Positions 1 through 6,510 of a stretch of 22,282 nt of DNA are shown here, piece after piece. The notes beneath the pieces are model-generated. The model was not told the origin of the DNA and made no database searches. It saw nothing but the letters and a program-made list of their open reading frames with translations. The translations under genes and the position numbers were made by a program. Source of the DNA: a virus; IMG/VR virus record IMGVR_UViG_3300042332_000949, positions 1-22,282 of that record; one strand, 5' to 3'. Each line of letters begins with the position of its first letter. Within the stretch, counting starts at the first letter, position 1.

Positions 1-2
1 CA

Positions 3-1223
3 TTCACCGGGCTTTCCTCTGACTGCATTCTCTTTCAAGGAGCTAGTCAAATTAACGGCAACGGAATCAAAGGAGCTTGGATTTCAGGATCATCCCTTAC
101 TGGTGGACATGCAATCAACATGCAGGTTGTTGCTTACGGTGTCATTGAGGATGTAAATATCGACAATCCTTGGAATGGTATTTTGTGCTTTCAGACGAAC
201 ACGATCACTATCAATCGCGTTGTCATCAACCTCCCGCGTGGATCTTTTGCGTGCAAATGGGACAGCCCAACGTCAAACAACAGTTCTGCTCTGACGCTTG
301 AAAACGTGACGATGCAGGGAGGTTACTTGGGGGCCAACGGATTTGTTTGGGATGGATTTGCTACTTCTCTCCGAATGAAGTCAGTTGCAATACTGTCTTT
401 TAGGGACTGCTTTCGGATTGAAAACACAAGAAACAGCTCTACTGCATACCCACAGTTTGCAAACATCTTCGGCCTTGAGATTGACGGTGCGAGCAAAAAT
501 GCTTTGGTTATCAATGCCGGGTTTAACTTTAAGTTTGTTGGATGCGATATTACCAATACGAGCGGAGCAACGGGACAAGGAAGTGCAGACACTCAGTGTG
601 TCATTATTAGTCCAGACGCATCATATTCGGTTACGCGATTCATTGATTTTACTGAATGCCAAATTGGAAATTGTAGGCAACAGGGCATCTTTATTAACGC
701 AAAAGATGTTAAGTTGACAGGTTGTACTGTGCATGATGTTTCCAAACAGGGAGTGTCATCCTTCTCTGCCATTGAGCTTGGTGGTTCATCCACTAACATT
801 ACAATTACTGGCGGGAAAGCTGGTATTGTGTACGGAGATCCATTGAATTGCAGACATGGAATTTTAATTGGAACTGGAGTCACAAATGTTGCCATCTCTG
901 GCGTAGATGTTCAGGGTACAAACCTGATAGGTGTCCAAAATAATAGCTCTACACCAAACACGACAACGATCTCTGGGTGTAATGGATTTGTTTCTAAATC
1001 ATCTGGTGTTAGCACCCTAATGGCTGGATCTACATTGATTACTGTCCCTCACGGCATCTCTGCAACTCCTGTGAGTGTTACGGTTAGCCCACAACAGCAG
1101 TTATCAGGCGGCACAACATTCTATGGCACAATTTCTGGGGCCAATGTGCTTATTGGAGTTTCTGGAGCACAGGCTGGAAATATTGACTTTTGCTGGTCAG
1201 CGTCACTTGCATTTACAAACTAA
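3..1223 (+). CDS. Tailspike/tail fibre-like beta-helix protein, 5'-truncated
   Basis: The frame is open from the first bases of the window, so this is the C-terminal part (about 406 residues) of a longer gene; the ATG at 120 is internal. The visible protein is built of short, Gly/Asn/Thr/Val-rich strands with recurring patterns such as ITGG, INGNGIKG, ITITGGKAGI and AISGVDVQGT, which is typical of right-handed parallel beta-helix spikes that bind or cut host surface glycans. The last ~70 residues (from about STLITVPHGISATPVSVTV) change character and resemble the small beta-rich trimerisation end domains of phage tail proteins. No catalytic residues can be assigned. It is followed after one base by the lysis-region genes, so it probably closes the structural operon. 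The family assignment rests on sequence texture, not on a recognised full-length homologue. Confidence 0.75.
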   Translation, partial: FTGLSSDCILFQGASQINGNGIKGAWISGSSLTGGHAINMQVVAYGVIEDVNIDNPWNGILCFQTNTITINRVVINLPRGSFACKWDSPTSNNSSALTLENVTMQGGYLGANGFVWDGFATSLRMKSVAILSFRDCFRIENTRNSSTAYPQFANIFGLEIDGASKNALVINAGFNFKFVGCDITNTSGATGQGSADTQCVIISPDASYSVTRFIDFTECQIGNCRQQGIFINAKDVKLTGCTVHDVSKQGVSSFSAIELGGSSTNITITGGKAGIVYGDPLNCRHGILIGTGVTNVAISGVDVQGTNLIGVQNNSSTPNTTTISGCNGFVSKSSGVSTLMAGSTLITVPHGISATPVSVTVSPQQQLSGGTTFYGTISGANVLIGVSGAQAGNIDFCWSASLAFTN

Positions 1224-1224
1224 C

Positions 1225-1515
1225 ATGAATCACCTTGTCCACCCAGTCATCGCGCTCGCAATCCAAGCCATCGTGGCCATCGCCAGCGGTGACTGGTGGG
1301 TGGGAGCGGCTGCCGGGAGCTTCTACTTCATCGGGCGTGAATACGCTCAGGCCGAGTACCGCAACATAGAGCACAACTACGATGGCCGCAGGGCAAATAT
1401 GCCATACTTTGGAGGGCTGGAGTTGAGAGCATGGACGCTGAAAGGCGTGTTGGACTTTGTTCTTCCTTCCCTTGCCGTGGTGCTTGTGGCAGTGTTGCGC
1501 TCAAGAATTTTCTGA
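1225..1515 (+). CDS. Small phage membrane protein, lysis region (holin-like candidate)
   Basis: A 96-residue protein. I chose ATG 1225, one base after the spike stop; the longer open frame upstream lies inside the spike gene. It has a hydrophobic N-terminal segment (about residues 5-28, ending WWVGAAAGSFYFIG), a polar middle with GREYAQAEYR and RRANMPYFGGLE, and a second hydrophobic segment near the end (GVLDFVLPSLAVVLVAVL). This hairpin-like layout with two membrane spans and a conserved REYAQAEYR stretch is familiar from uncharacterised podovirus genes close to lysis cassettes. Its size and position fit a holin or holin-like protein, but nothing in the sequence proves pore formation. No Shine-Dalgarno is visible. 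Confidence 0.7.
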   Translation: MNHLVHPVIALAIQAIVAIASGDWWVGAAAGSFYFIGREYAQAEYRNIEHNYDGRRANMPYFGGLELRAWTLKGVLDFVLPSLAVVLVAVLRSRIF

Positions 1516-1517
1516 CT

Positions 1518-1685
1518 ATGAAACCACTTCTTGATTCCTACATTCGTCAGCCTTCGACTTGGCTGGGACTTGCTAAACTTGGTGCAGCTATGGGGTTCTA
1601 TTCCAGTGGAGTGGGTGGCGCAGTAGGTTCTGCGATTGTCGCAATCTTTGGGCTCATTGACGTGATTCGGAACGAGCGCAAATGA
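1518..1685 (+). CDS. Small membrane protein, 55 aa
   Basis: The ATG at 1518 lies two bases after the previous stop. The protein begins MKPLLDSYIRQPSTWLGLAKL and has one Gly/Ala-rich hydrophobic segment (about residues 20-47, GFYSSGVGGAVGSAIVAIFGLI) followed by a short charged tail, RNERK. The stop overlaps the next start as ATGA (1682-1685). It is likely a single-pass membrane protein of the lysis region, perhaps a second holin/antiholin-type component; the exact role cannot be told. No clear Shine-Dalgarno. Confidence 0.6.
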   Translation: MKPLLDSYIRQPSTWLGLAKLGAAMGFYSSGVGGAVGSAIVAIFGLIDVIRNERK

Positions 1686-1936
1686 CAATTACGCCCGGCA
1701 ACCTTTCAATGCTTTTAGCGTTGGCCTCTTCGATTGCGCCCGGAACATGGGCTGTTGTCGCAGGGGTTTCAGGTGTGCTGGTTGGATATTTTGGAAAGCA
1801 GATATTAAAAAAATATGACAGTACTACCAGTCCCAGTAATCCCGGCCCTGCAAGAAAAGTACCTCGGAGCAACTCCTCCAGCGGGGCTTCAAATTCTCGC
1901 AAACGTAAAAAGAGTTCTCCCTCCAGCGGGAGCTGA
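1682..1936 (+). CDS. Small membrane-anchored protein, 84 aa, overlapped by next gene
   Basis: It starts with an ATGA overlap on the preceding gene. Residues ~8-36 form a hydrophobic segment (MLLALASSIAPGTWAVVAG and on), followed by GKQILKKY and then a Ser/Pro/Lys-rich low-complexity tail rich in SS and RKRKK. The tail overlaps, in another frame, the gene starting at 1815. A run of seven A (1807-1813) lies exactly where the protein-like sequence gives way to the low-complexity tail. The tail may therefore be a shadow translation and the true product may end near residue 45 or join the other frame. A membrane anchor next to an embedded gene recalls spanin pairs, but no lipobox is present, so I do not call it Rz/Rz1. 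Confidence 0.5.
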   Translation: MTITPGNLSMLLALASSIAPGTWAVVAGVSGVLVGYFGKQILKKYDSTTSPSNPGPARKVPRSNSSSGASNSRKRKKSSPSSGS

Positions 1937-2048
1937 AGGCAATGGGCTTCCGCCTGCGACGATTTCGCCGTACTCCGGCATTTACGACGAGAACGGTAAA
2001 CTGCCAAGAGTTCCCGGCCCTGGCACAACATTCGTGGCACATGTCTAG
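1815..2048 (+). CDS. Pro-rich 77-aa protein, overlapping preceding gene in +1 frame
   Basis: It begins at an ATG directly behind the A7 run inside the previous gene and shares about 120 bases with it. The product is Pro/Gly/Ala-rich (MTVLPVPVIPALQEKYLGA, later RVLPPAGAEGNGLPP and KLPRVPGPGTTFVAHV) with no Cys, no signal sequence and no membrane span. It ends in an eight-base overlap (ATGTCTAG, 2041-2048) with the next gene, as expected for a coupled real gene. It could be a separate protein, or the C-terminal part of a frameshift product with the membrane segment encoded from 1682. Function unknown. Confidence 0.45.
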   Translation: MTVLPVPVIPALQEKYLGATPPAGLQILANVKRVLPPAGAEGNGLPPATISPYSGIYDENGKLPRVPGPGTTFVAHV

Positions 2049-2214
2049 TGAACGCGATTTCGTTGAATTTGCTGGCGTGCATGCTGCTAACCTTGGTGCG
2101 CTAATGCTGTCTCTTACAGAGGCAGAGCAGTGGATCAGGGTTGCAGGGCTGTTTTTGGCAGCGGTGTACACGCTGGTCAAAATCATCGAGGTCTGTCGCA
2201 ACCTGCGTAAGTAA
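2041..2214 (+). CDS. Small C-terminally membrane-spanning protein, 57 aa
   Basis: I chose ATG 2041, which overlaps the upstream stop, rather than the in-frame ATG 1942, whose Arg-rich product start reads like a shadow of the gene at 1815. The protein is MSSERDFVEFAGVHAANLG followed by an amphipathic stretch (ALMLSLTEAEQWIRVAG), a hydrophobic helix LFLAAVYTLVKIIEV and a basic end CRNLRK. Size, single helix and position in a run of tiny membrane-protein genes suggest a lysis accessory protein. The family is not recognised with certainty. Confidence 0.55.
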   Translation: MSSERDFVEFAGVHAANLGALMLSLTEAEQWIRVAGLFLAAVYTLVKIIEVCRNLRK

Positions 2215-2217
2215 CGC

Positions 2218-2964
2218 ATGGCCAACATTACCCAAAGCTGGAAACGATTCTTGGCAGTCGGGTGCAGCCACGGGCATCACGCGGATCAGGCCCTGCTGAA
2301 CAAGGTTCTAGCATTTAAGAAACGCTGGAAGCCACATACGACACTTCATCTCGGGGATGCTATCGATTTAGCGTGCCTCAGGGCGGGAGCTGCCGGCACC
2401 GCTGATGATGCCGTTAACCCTGAGTCTGATCTTAACGACGGACTCACGTTTCTTTCTAGGCTTGAGCCGCAAGTTTACTTCCTAGGAAATCACGAGGCTA
2501 GACTCAACACGTTGATGGCATCACCTCGTGCCATTGTAGCCGCATTAGCGGCCCGTGTGATGGCTCAGATCACTGATCGGGCTAAGTCTATGCGATGCCA
2601 AGTTGTGGACTACAATTTTCAGCGAGGCTGGAGGCTGTTCGGTGACGCTTTGTTCGGGCATGGGTACATGGTGAACGAAAACGCGGTTCGCGACCACGCA
2701 GAGGCCATTTGCGAGGGCGTTGCAAACAAGGTTGTAATCGCGCATCTGCACCGAGTCCAACAGGCCGAGGGGCGCAATAGGGCGCATCCGACGGGGTATT
2801 GCGTGGGCTGGCTAGGCGACATTAACGCAATGGGCTACGCCGCCAACAGGCGGGCCACTACTTCTTGGAGTCGAGGCTTTGCGTGGGGAGAATACTCTGA
2901 TAGAGAAACCGTTGTATGGCTGGCAAAAGAGACAAAGGATCAACAGTTCAGGCTGCCAGTTTAA
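2218..2964 (+). CDS. Calcineurin-like metallophosphoesterase
   Basis: A 248-residue protein with the motif order of calcineurin-like phosphoesterases: GCSHGHH (15-21), LGDAIDL (45-51; family GDxxD), GNHE (90-93), FGHGY (146-150) and AHLHR (175-179; family GHxH). Such enzymes use two metal ions to cleave phosphomonoesters or phosphodiesters. The first motif is usually D-x-H; here the Asp position is Cys16, so metal site 1 may be altered. Phage versions lie in many tail/lysis and replication regions and their substrates are mostly unknown. The start follows the preceding stop by three bases with no Shine-Dalgarno, and the 3' end is overlapped by the next gene by 49 bases. Confidence 0.8.
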   Translation: MANITQSWKRFLAVGCSHGHHADQALLNKVLAFKKRWKPHTTLHLGDAIDLACLRAGAAGTADDAVNPESDLNDGLTFLSRLEPQVYFLGNHEARLNTLMASPRAIVAALAARVMAQITDRAKSMRCQVVDYNFQRGWRLFGDALFGHGYMVNENAVRDHAEAICEGVANKVVIAHLHRVQQAEGRNRAHPTGYCVGWLGDINAMGYAANRRATTSWSRGFAWGEYSDRETVVWLAKETKDQQFRLPV

Positions 2965-3176
2965 CGGCCTCCGCAATCGCTGCGCTCAAGGCCGAGTTAC
3001 ATGGAACTCCAGCGCCGGAGGGTTGGTACACTGTTGCAGAAATTGCCGCCATGCTTGGAGTTCAGTTCCACCGAGCTGCACGATTTTGCGTTTCAAAGGG
3101 CTGGCCGTGCGGCAAATACATGGCCAAAACCAACGACAATAAGCGGTTGCTGATGAAACATTACAAAGTGCAATGA
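2916..3176 (+). CDS. Small helix-turn-helix-like protein, 86 aa
   Basis: It begins inside the end of the phosphoesterase gene and ends in an ATGA overlap with the next gene. The N terminus is basic and Ala/Ser-rich (MAGKRDKGSTVQAASL). Residues ~35-62 (EGWYTVAEIAAMLGVQFHR, then AARFCVSKGWP) have the spacing of a helix-turn-helix: a helix, a Gly turn (MLGV) and a recognition-like helix. A basic end (NKRLLMKHYKV) follows. It may be a small DNA-binding regulator; no family is named. Confidence 0.55.
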   Translation: MAGKRDKGSTVQAASLTASAIAALKAELHGTPAPEGWYTVAEIAAMLGVQFHRAARFCVSKGWPCGKYMAKTNDNKRLLMKHYKVQ

Positions 3177-3415
3177 CGGACTTCGAAAAACAGCAATTTC
3201 TTGAGCGCATGGCCGCCGAGATTGGCGAGCACTTTGACTGCGTCCAGATCCTTGCTCACGACTCAGACTCAGAGAGCTACACCGAGTATGAAGCCGGTTC
3301 AGGAAGCCTATTTGCTCGCCAGTATCAAGCCATGAGGTGGTCTGAAGACTCAGCAGTAACTGTAGACTTTGAAGAGGAGGACGACGACGATGACGACGAC
3401 GACGAATCTGAGTAA
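3173..3415 (+). CDS. Small acidic protein with poly-Asp tail, 80 aa
   Basis: It starts as an ATGA overlap with the preceding gene. The first 55 residues are mixed (MTDFEKQQFLERMAAEIGEH and on); the last ~16 are almost only Glu and Asp, encoded by a GAC/GAT repeat. That tail carries the AGGAGG ribosome-binding site of the endolysin gene and overlaps its first 26 bases. An acidic tail can mimic DNA, as in Ocr-type or other phage inhibitors, but here it may also reflect the overlap constraint. Function unknown. Confidence 0.55.
   Translation: MTDFEKQQFLERMAAEIGEHFDCVQILAHDSDSESYTEYEAGSGSLFARQYQAMRWSEDSAVTVDFEEEDDDDDDDDESE
3375..3380 (+). promoter_or_regulatory. Strong Shine-Dalgarno AGGAGG for endolysin
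   Basis: AGGAGG lies nine bases before ATG 3390, inside the acidic-tail codons of the upstream gene. It is one of very few canonical ribosome-binding sites in the window and decides the endolysin start against the in-frame TTG at 3369. Confidence 0.7.
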
Positions 3416-4004
3416 ACGTGGGATCAAAGCCATCATCGGATGGGAGACTGGTGGAGAATCAGAGTACAATCCACAGCCAGAGTGGCCTGGTGAACAGTCT
3501 GGGGTAACTATCGGTGTAGGCTGGGATCTTGGGCATACTCCTGCGACTGAGACTGCTCGTGCTTGGGGGCCGCATTTGCTTCAAAGCACTGTTGCTGCAC
3601 TGGTTGGTGTGTCTGGCCGCAAGGGTTCAGAGGCTAAGGCAATTCTGCCGCATGTGCGTCACCTCAGCATTCCTTGGGAAGCTGCACTTTCAGTGTTTGA
3701 AGAGGTGACGATTCCAACATGGTTCCTGCGGACTCTTCGCATCTACCCCCAGGCTCAAGCCATTCCCGGTGACTGTGCTGCTGCACTCGTGTCTTTGGTC
3801 TTTAACCGTGGCCCAAGCCTTTCTGGAGAGCGTCGTAGCGAGATGCTTCGGATTCAAGAACTGCTTCGCGTGAATGAACTTGGACAGATTCCTGACCAGT
3901 TTAGGGCCATGAAGCGACTCTGGCCCAACTCTCGTGGACTTCGCAGACGCAGGGATGAAGAAGCAGATCTTTTTCAGGCAGGACTAATACCAAGAGGCGA
4001 ATAA
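3390..4004 (+). CDS. Endolysin, phage muramidase (lysozyme) family
   Basis: A 204-residue protein that would cut the glycan strands of peptidoglycan at lysis. After a Thr-rich start (MTTTTN) comes GWETGG (17-22) with the candidate catalytic Glu19, then WPGEQSGVTIGVGWDLGH (32-49) with Asp46. This E...D layout with the WPGG-SGVTIGxGxDLG signature is that of pesticin/T4-lysozyme-like muramidases. Later, AALVSLVFNRG and a basic GLRRRRDEEADLF end match the C-terminal helices of the fold. No signal peptide or SAR segment is seen, so it needs a holin, consistent with the membrane-protein genes upstream. The start at 3390 is set by AGGAGG. The four Thr codons are the frame-shifted reading of the Asp repeat of the previous gene. 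Confidence 0.8.
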   Translation: MTTTTNLSKRGIKAIIGWETGGESEYNPQPEWPGEQSGVTIGVGWDLGHTPATETARAWGPHLLQSTVAALVGVSGRKGSEAKAILPHVRHLSIPWEAALSVFEEVTIPTWFLRTLRIYPQAQAIPGDCAAALVSLVFNRGPSLSGERRSEMLRIQELLRVNELGQIPDQFRAMKRLWPNSRGLRRRRDEEADLFQAGLIPRGE

Positions 4005-4012
4005 CAATTTGG

Positions 4013-4108
4013 GTGCGCCCAGCAAGTTGCCGGATGGTGCGCAGGGAGAGCCTGCGACAGGGTGAGGACTACATCCGCATGAAACAAAGGCACTTGCAAA
4101 AACGGTAA
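4013..4108 (+). CDS. Possible 31-codon Arg-rich peptide
   Basis: A GTG-started frame just after the endolysin encodes a short basic peptide (begins MRPASCRMVRRESLRQG, ends KQRHLQKR). It reads like protein rather than random sequence, and its stop falls in a hairpin. There is no Shine-Dalgarno and it is too short for certainty; the stretch may be plain untranslated DNA. Confidence 0.25.
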   Translation: MRPASCRMVRRESLRQGEDYIRMKQRHLQKR

Positions 4109-4127
4109 CGAAATAGCTTTCGTGACC
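4104..4127 (+). terminator. Hairpin after the lysis genes, possible terminator
   Basis: GGT-a-ACGAAA-tagc-TTTCGT-g-ACC forms a 6-bp plus 3-bp stem with one mismatch and a four-base loop. The following bases are AAATTTG, not a T run, so it is a weak terminator or an RNA structure at the operon boundary. Confidence 0.3.
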
Positions 4128-4131
4128 AAAT

Positions 4132-4163
4132 TTGACAACCAAGCGGGGTAGGCTAGGTTGTAT
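4132..4163 (+). promoter_or_regulatory. Candidate promoter for the early operon
   Basis: A perfect TTGACA (4132-4137) precedes TAGGTT (4154-4159) at a 16-bp spacing, a poor -10. The arms ACAACC (4135-4140) and GGTTGT (4156-4161) form an inverted repeat across the spacer and could be an operator. The first gene of the long operon starts right after it at 4166, so any transcript would have almost no leader. The -10 is the weak point. Confidence 0.3.
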
Positions 4164-4165
4164 GG

Positions 4166-4384
4166 ATGGAACAAGAACAAGCGGACCGCATCTCGCTGGT
4201 CCTTAAAACGGCTGCCGATCTCACGGCAGAAAACCTTAAAGCAGAGAAACTTTTAGTGATTGCACAGGTAGACGGACACTTCTTTTGCAGTGGCTCACCA
4301 AAGTCGCTCCCATTGATCTTTGGTGTTGCTGCAAAAGCGGCAGAGCAAGTCATGGAAGTAATTGATAACAAGTCAAATGAGTGA
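4166..4384 (+). CDS. Hypothetical protein, 72 aa
   Basis: First gene of the long rightward operon. ATG 4166 gives MEQEQADRISLVLKTAADL, a helical N-terminal half, then a short strand-like middle (LLVIAQVDGHFFCSG) and a helical end (AAKAAEQVMEVI). A second ATG at 4162 is in another frame and leads nowhere. The stop overlaps the start of the DUF3310 gene by eight bases. No family recognised. Confidence 0.55.
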   Translation: MEQEQADRISLVLKTAADLTAENLKAEKLLVIAQVDGHFFCSGSPKSLPLIFGVAAKAAEQVMEVIDNKSNE

Positions 4385-4589
4385 CCCAGTAAACCATCCA
4401 CCGCACTACACCAGTCATCCGTCCTTGGTTGAGTGCATTCAGATTACAGAACACTTCAACTTCTGTATCGGCAACGCCATTAAATACTTGTGGCGTGCTG
4501 GCTTGAAAGGTGAAGCACTAGAAGATCTCCGCAAAGCTGCTTGGTATATCAACCGTGAAATCAACCGTTTAGAACGTCATGAATCCTGA
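4377..4589 (+). CDS. DUF3310 family phage protein
   Basis: The 70-residue product carries the DUF3310 (Pfam PF11753) signature from end to end: NHPPHYTSHP near the start, ECIQITEHFNFCIGNAIKYL in the middle, WRAGLKG, then EDLRKAAWYINREI. The family is found in many phage replication and nucleotide-metabolism operons, sometimes fused to nucleotide kinases; its biochemical role is not settled. ATG 4377 was preferred to 4362 because it makes the usual overlap with the upstream stop and begins the conserved region at the normal distance. Its 3' end overlaps the next small gene by 11 bases. Confidence 0.85.
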   Translation: MSDPVNHPPHYTSHPSLVECIQITEHFNFCIGNAIKYLWRAGLKGEALEDLRKAAWYINREINRLERHES

Positions 4590-4746
4590 AAAAACTCTGA
4601 GAGAACACTGCCGTGAAATTGGAAAGCTGGGAGGCTCTGCAAAGTCTGAAAAAAAAGCAGAAGCTGCTCGCCGCAACGCCAGCCTTCCAAGACCTAAGGC
4701 ACGAGAACGCAACGCCTTAAAGCGCATGGAAAATTTCTCAAAATAA
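4579..4746 (+). CDS. Small basic protein, 55 aa
   Basis: A gene below usual length cut-offs: MNPEKTLREHCREIGKLGG, then SAKSEKKAEAARRNASLPRP and a Lys/Arg-rich end (ARERNALKRMENFSK). The pattern LGGSAKSEKKAEAARRN recurs in small basic phage and plasmid proteins with an A-[KR]-S/T-x-x-K-x-x-A-A-R-x-N core, likely a short helical nucleic-acid-binding protein. It overlaps the DUF3310 stop by 11 bases. Confidence 0.6.
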   Translation: MNPEKTLREHCREIGKLGGSAKSEKKAEAARRNASLPRPKARERNALKRMENFSK

Positions 4747-4787
4747 AGCTAGCAAAGCGCGTTTGGGTGAATACAGTGAGCGCCGCA

Positions 4788-4997
4788 ATGAGCACATCAC
4801 ACTACTCAAGCAGGCCATTCAGAGGCTTGCAGCCACCCCCAAACAAACGCCGCTGGACAGCAGCCAAACTGGCGACAATCGCTGGGCTGTTAATTCTCGA
4901 CCTTGTCGTCCTGATTAACTCGACTGACATCGTCGAATCCTGTGCAGTCGCGGGATTGGTCATCGTAAATCTCTGGGCACTGACTGCGACCAAATGA
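4788..4997 (+). CDS. Small two-span membrane protein, 69 aa
   Basis: ATG 4788 was preferred to the in-frame GTG 4767. A Pro/Arg-rich cytoplasmic-like start (YSSRPFRGLQPPPNKRRW) is followed by two hydrophobic helices, LATIAGLLILDLVVLI and CAVAGLVIVNLWALTA, parted by NSTDIVE. The positive-inside rule puts the N terminus in the cytoplasm. The stop overlaps the next start as ATGA. Role unknown; small membrane proteins in early operons often alter host physiology or block superinfection. Confidence 0.55.
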   Translation: MSTSHYSSRPFRGLQPPPNKRRWTAAKLATIAGLLILDLVVLINSTDIVESCAVAGLVIVNLWALTATK

Positions 4998-5524
4998 GCG
5001 GCCACATGATGAATGGCAACCCAATCTGGTGCAAGCCGGCCAGAACACGGGAGTATGACTTCTACTGTGAGGAGCCAGAAGACAACGTGAAGCTGCTTGC
5101 AGAACTTCCTGCGCTTGTACGGAAAGCAATGGCACAGGGGCTGATTCAGCGGGCTGAGATCCCACTTGAATTAGTTGAAGTTCCTGGACCGCAATCAGAG
5201 ATTTTTTCTTGTAGTTGTGGACAACAGTTTATTCGTCGCCAAAAGGGCGGCTACGAGAAATGTTTTCAGTGCAGGACTCCAGCGATTGCCTGCAAGTGCT
5301 GCGGCAAGTCCTTCCATCCACCCAAGCGTGGACAAGTTAGCTGCTCCAATGCCTGCCGAATCACACTGATTAAGCAGGGGGCAGCGTCTCAAAAGAAAGA
5401 TCGTCCACCGCTAGAGTGTCCAATCTGCGGCAAGCATTACCCGCGCAAAAACAATACCAGCAAGCAGTCTAAGACCTGCGGGCGTGAGTGCGGCCTAGTT
5501 TTGATGAAACAGAATAGAAAATGA
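4994..5524 (+). CDS. Triple zinc-ribbon protein, 176 aa
   Basis: The C-terminal two thirds hold three successive four-cysteine units: C73-x-C75...C90-xx-C93; C100-xx-C103...C117-xxx-C121; C142-xx-C145...C162-xxx-C166. The second and third have the CxxCGKxF/Y...CxxxC form of small zinc ribbons/fingers. The N-terminal 65 residues (with C13 and C25) are helical and acidic. The protein probably binds nucleic acid or acts as a protein-protein adaptor. It sits directly upstream of, and overlaps as ATGA, the PD-(D/E)XK nuclease gene, so it may belong to the recombination block. No named family. Confidence 0.65.
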   Translation: MSGHMMNGNPIWCKPARTREYDFYCEEPEDNVKLLAELPALVRKAMAQGLIQRAEIPLELVEVPGPQSEIFSCSCGQQFIRRQKGGYEKCFQCRTPAIACKCCGKSFHPPKRGQVSCSNACRITLIKQGAASQKKDRPPLECPICGKHYPRKNNTSKQSKTCGRECGLVLMKQNRK

Positions 5525-6510
5525 AAATACGACACAGTAGTCTACCTAAGCTCGCTCTCTGCGGGCAGTATGAAGGAGCGCCGGGATCATCTGATGCCGC
5601 CGCAAGAGGAACAATGCTGGACCGCGTCTTCCGAGATGCATGGACAACTGGCGAGTTTCCTCGCGACTTGTCCGACGATGATGCCTCCGCCGTCCGTTGG
5701 GCGCTCAACCAATGCGTTCTGCTTAATGGTGGAGCTGAAGGTCTCACGACCGACGAGAAGCACTGCAAAGTGGAAACCAGCGGCATCGAGCACAAGGGCA
5801 CTGCCGACGGTGTAGCAGTCAAAGGCAAGTGGCTTGTAGATCTCAAGTCAGGACAGATGTACGACTACAGTGCCCAGATGGCGGCTTACGCTCTCGGCCT
5901 GATGCAAGAACATTTTGAGCAGGAGTGGACGACTCATCTCTTGTTCTGCGACCAGCGGCAGGTAGTGACAGAGCACTGGACCTACAGAAGCGCCTTTGAC
6001 TTGGTCGCCAACATCATCAACAACGTAGGGACGGCCCCTAAGGTTAATGACTACTGTGGTTGGTGTGCTAAGAGTCTGACTTGTCCGGCTCGTGTTGCCA
6101 GCAAAGATGCTGCGCTTGTGACTGTCGCTGGCATGGCTCCTACAGTGCAGGACGAAGCCTTCTTGGCTCTGCTTAACGATCCTGACCGTCTAGGACAGTT
6201 CCTTGCAGCCTGTCAGACTCTGGACGACTTCCGAGACGCTGCAAAGGAGAAGGCTCGCGGGCTGCTTGAGGCTGGTGTCAAGGTGCCGGGCTGGCGCTTG
6301 CAGAAGCCTCGTGCATCCGAATACATCGAGGCCGAACACTTAGCACAGGCAGTGAGCAATGGTGCAATCGGTGCCAGCGATGCGATCCTCGCTCAGGGCT
6401 CGATCAGCGTCAAAAAGGCTCAAGCTCTCTGGAGTGCTGCCGGCGCAGTGTTCCCTGAAGAGTTGGTACAACGGAAGGTTGGTCAAGCACCTCTCGTCGC
6501 TTCCAAATGA
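5521..6510 (+). CDS. PD-(D/E)XK exonuclease with Cas4/RecB-like cysteines
   Basis: A 329-residue protein with the nuclease core GTADGVAV (93-100; Asp96) and LVDLKSGQ (105-112; Asp107, Lys109), followed by QMAAY (119-123), the QxxxY motif of RecB/Cas4-type enzymes. Cys14 in the N-terminal LALCGQYE together with Cys179, Cys182 and Cys188 (YCGWCAKSLTCPA) reproduces the one-plus-three cysteine layout that holds a 4Fe-4S cluster in Cas4, AddB and related nucleases. Family DUF2800-type phage proteins share this build. The likely role is resection of DNA ends for the annealing protein encoded two genes downstream. It overlaps both neighbours as ATGA. The C-terminal ~130 residues are helical and unassigned. 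Confidence 0.8.
   Translation: MKIRHSSLPKLALCGQYEGAPGSSDAAARGTMLDRVFRDAWTTGEFPRDLSDDDASAVRWALNQCVLLNGGAEGLTTDEKHCKVETSGIEHKGTADGVAVKGKWLVDLKSGQMYDYSAQMAAYALGLMQEHFEQEWTTHLLFCDQRQVVTEHWTYRSAFDLVANIINNVGTAPKVNDYCGWCAKSLTCPARVASKDAALVTVAGMAPTVQDEAFLALLNDPDRLGQFLAACQTLDDFRDAAKEKARGLLEAGVKVPGWRLQKPRASEYIEAEHLAQAVSNGAIGASDAILAQGSISVKKAQALWSAAGAVFPEELVQRKVGQAPLVASK

Noticed and set aside
1942-2040. Upstream extension of the 2041 gene from ATG 1942
   Set aside because: The extra 33 residues are Arg-rich and overlap the Pro-rich gene; ATG 2041 overlaps the upstream stop as other starts do here.
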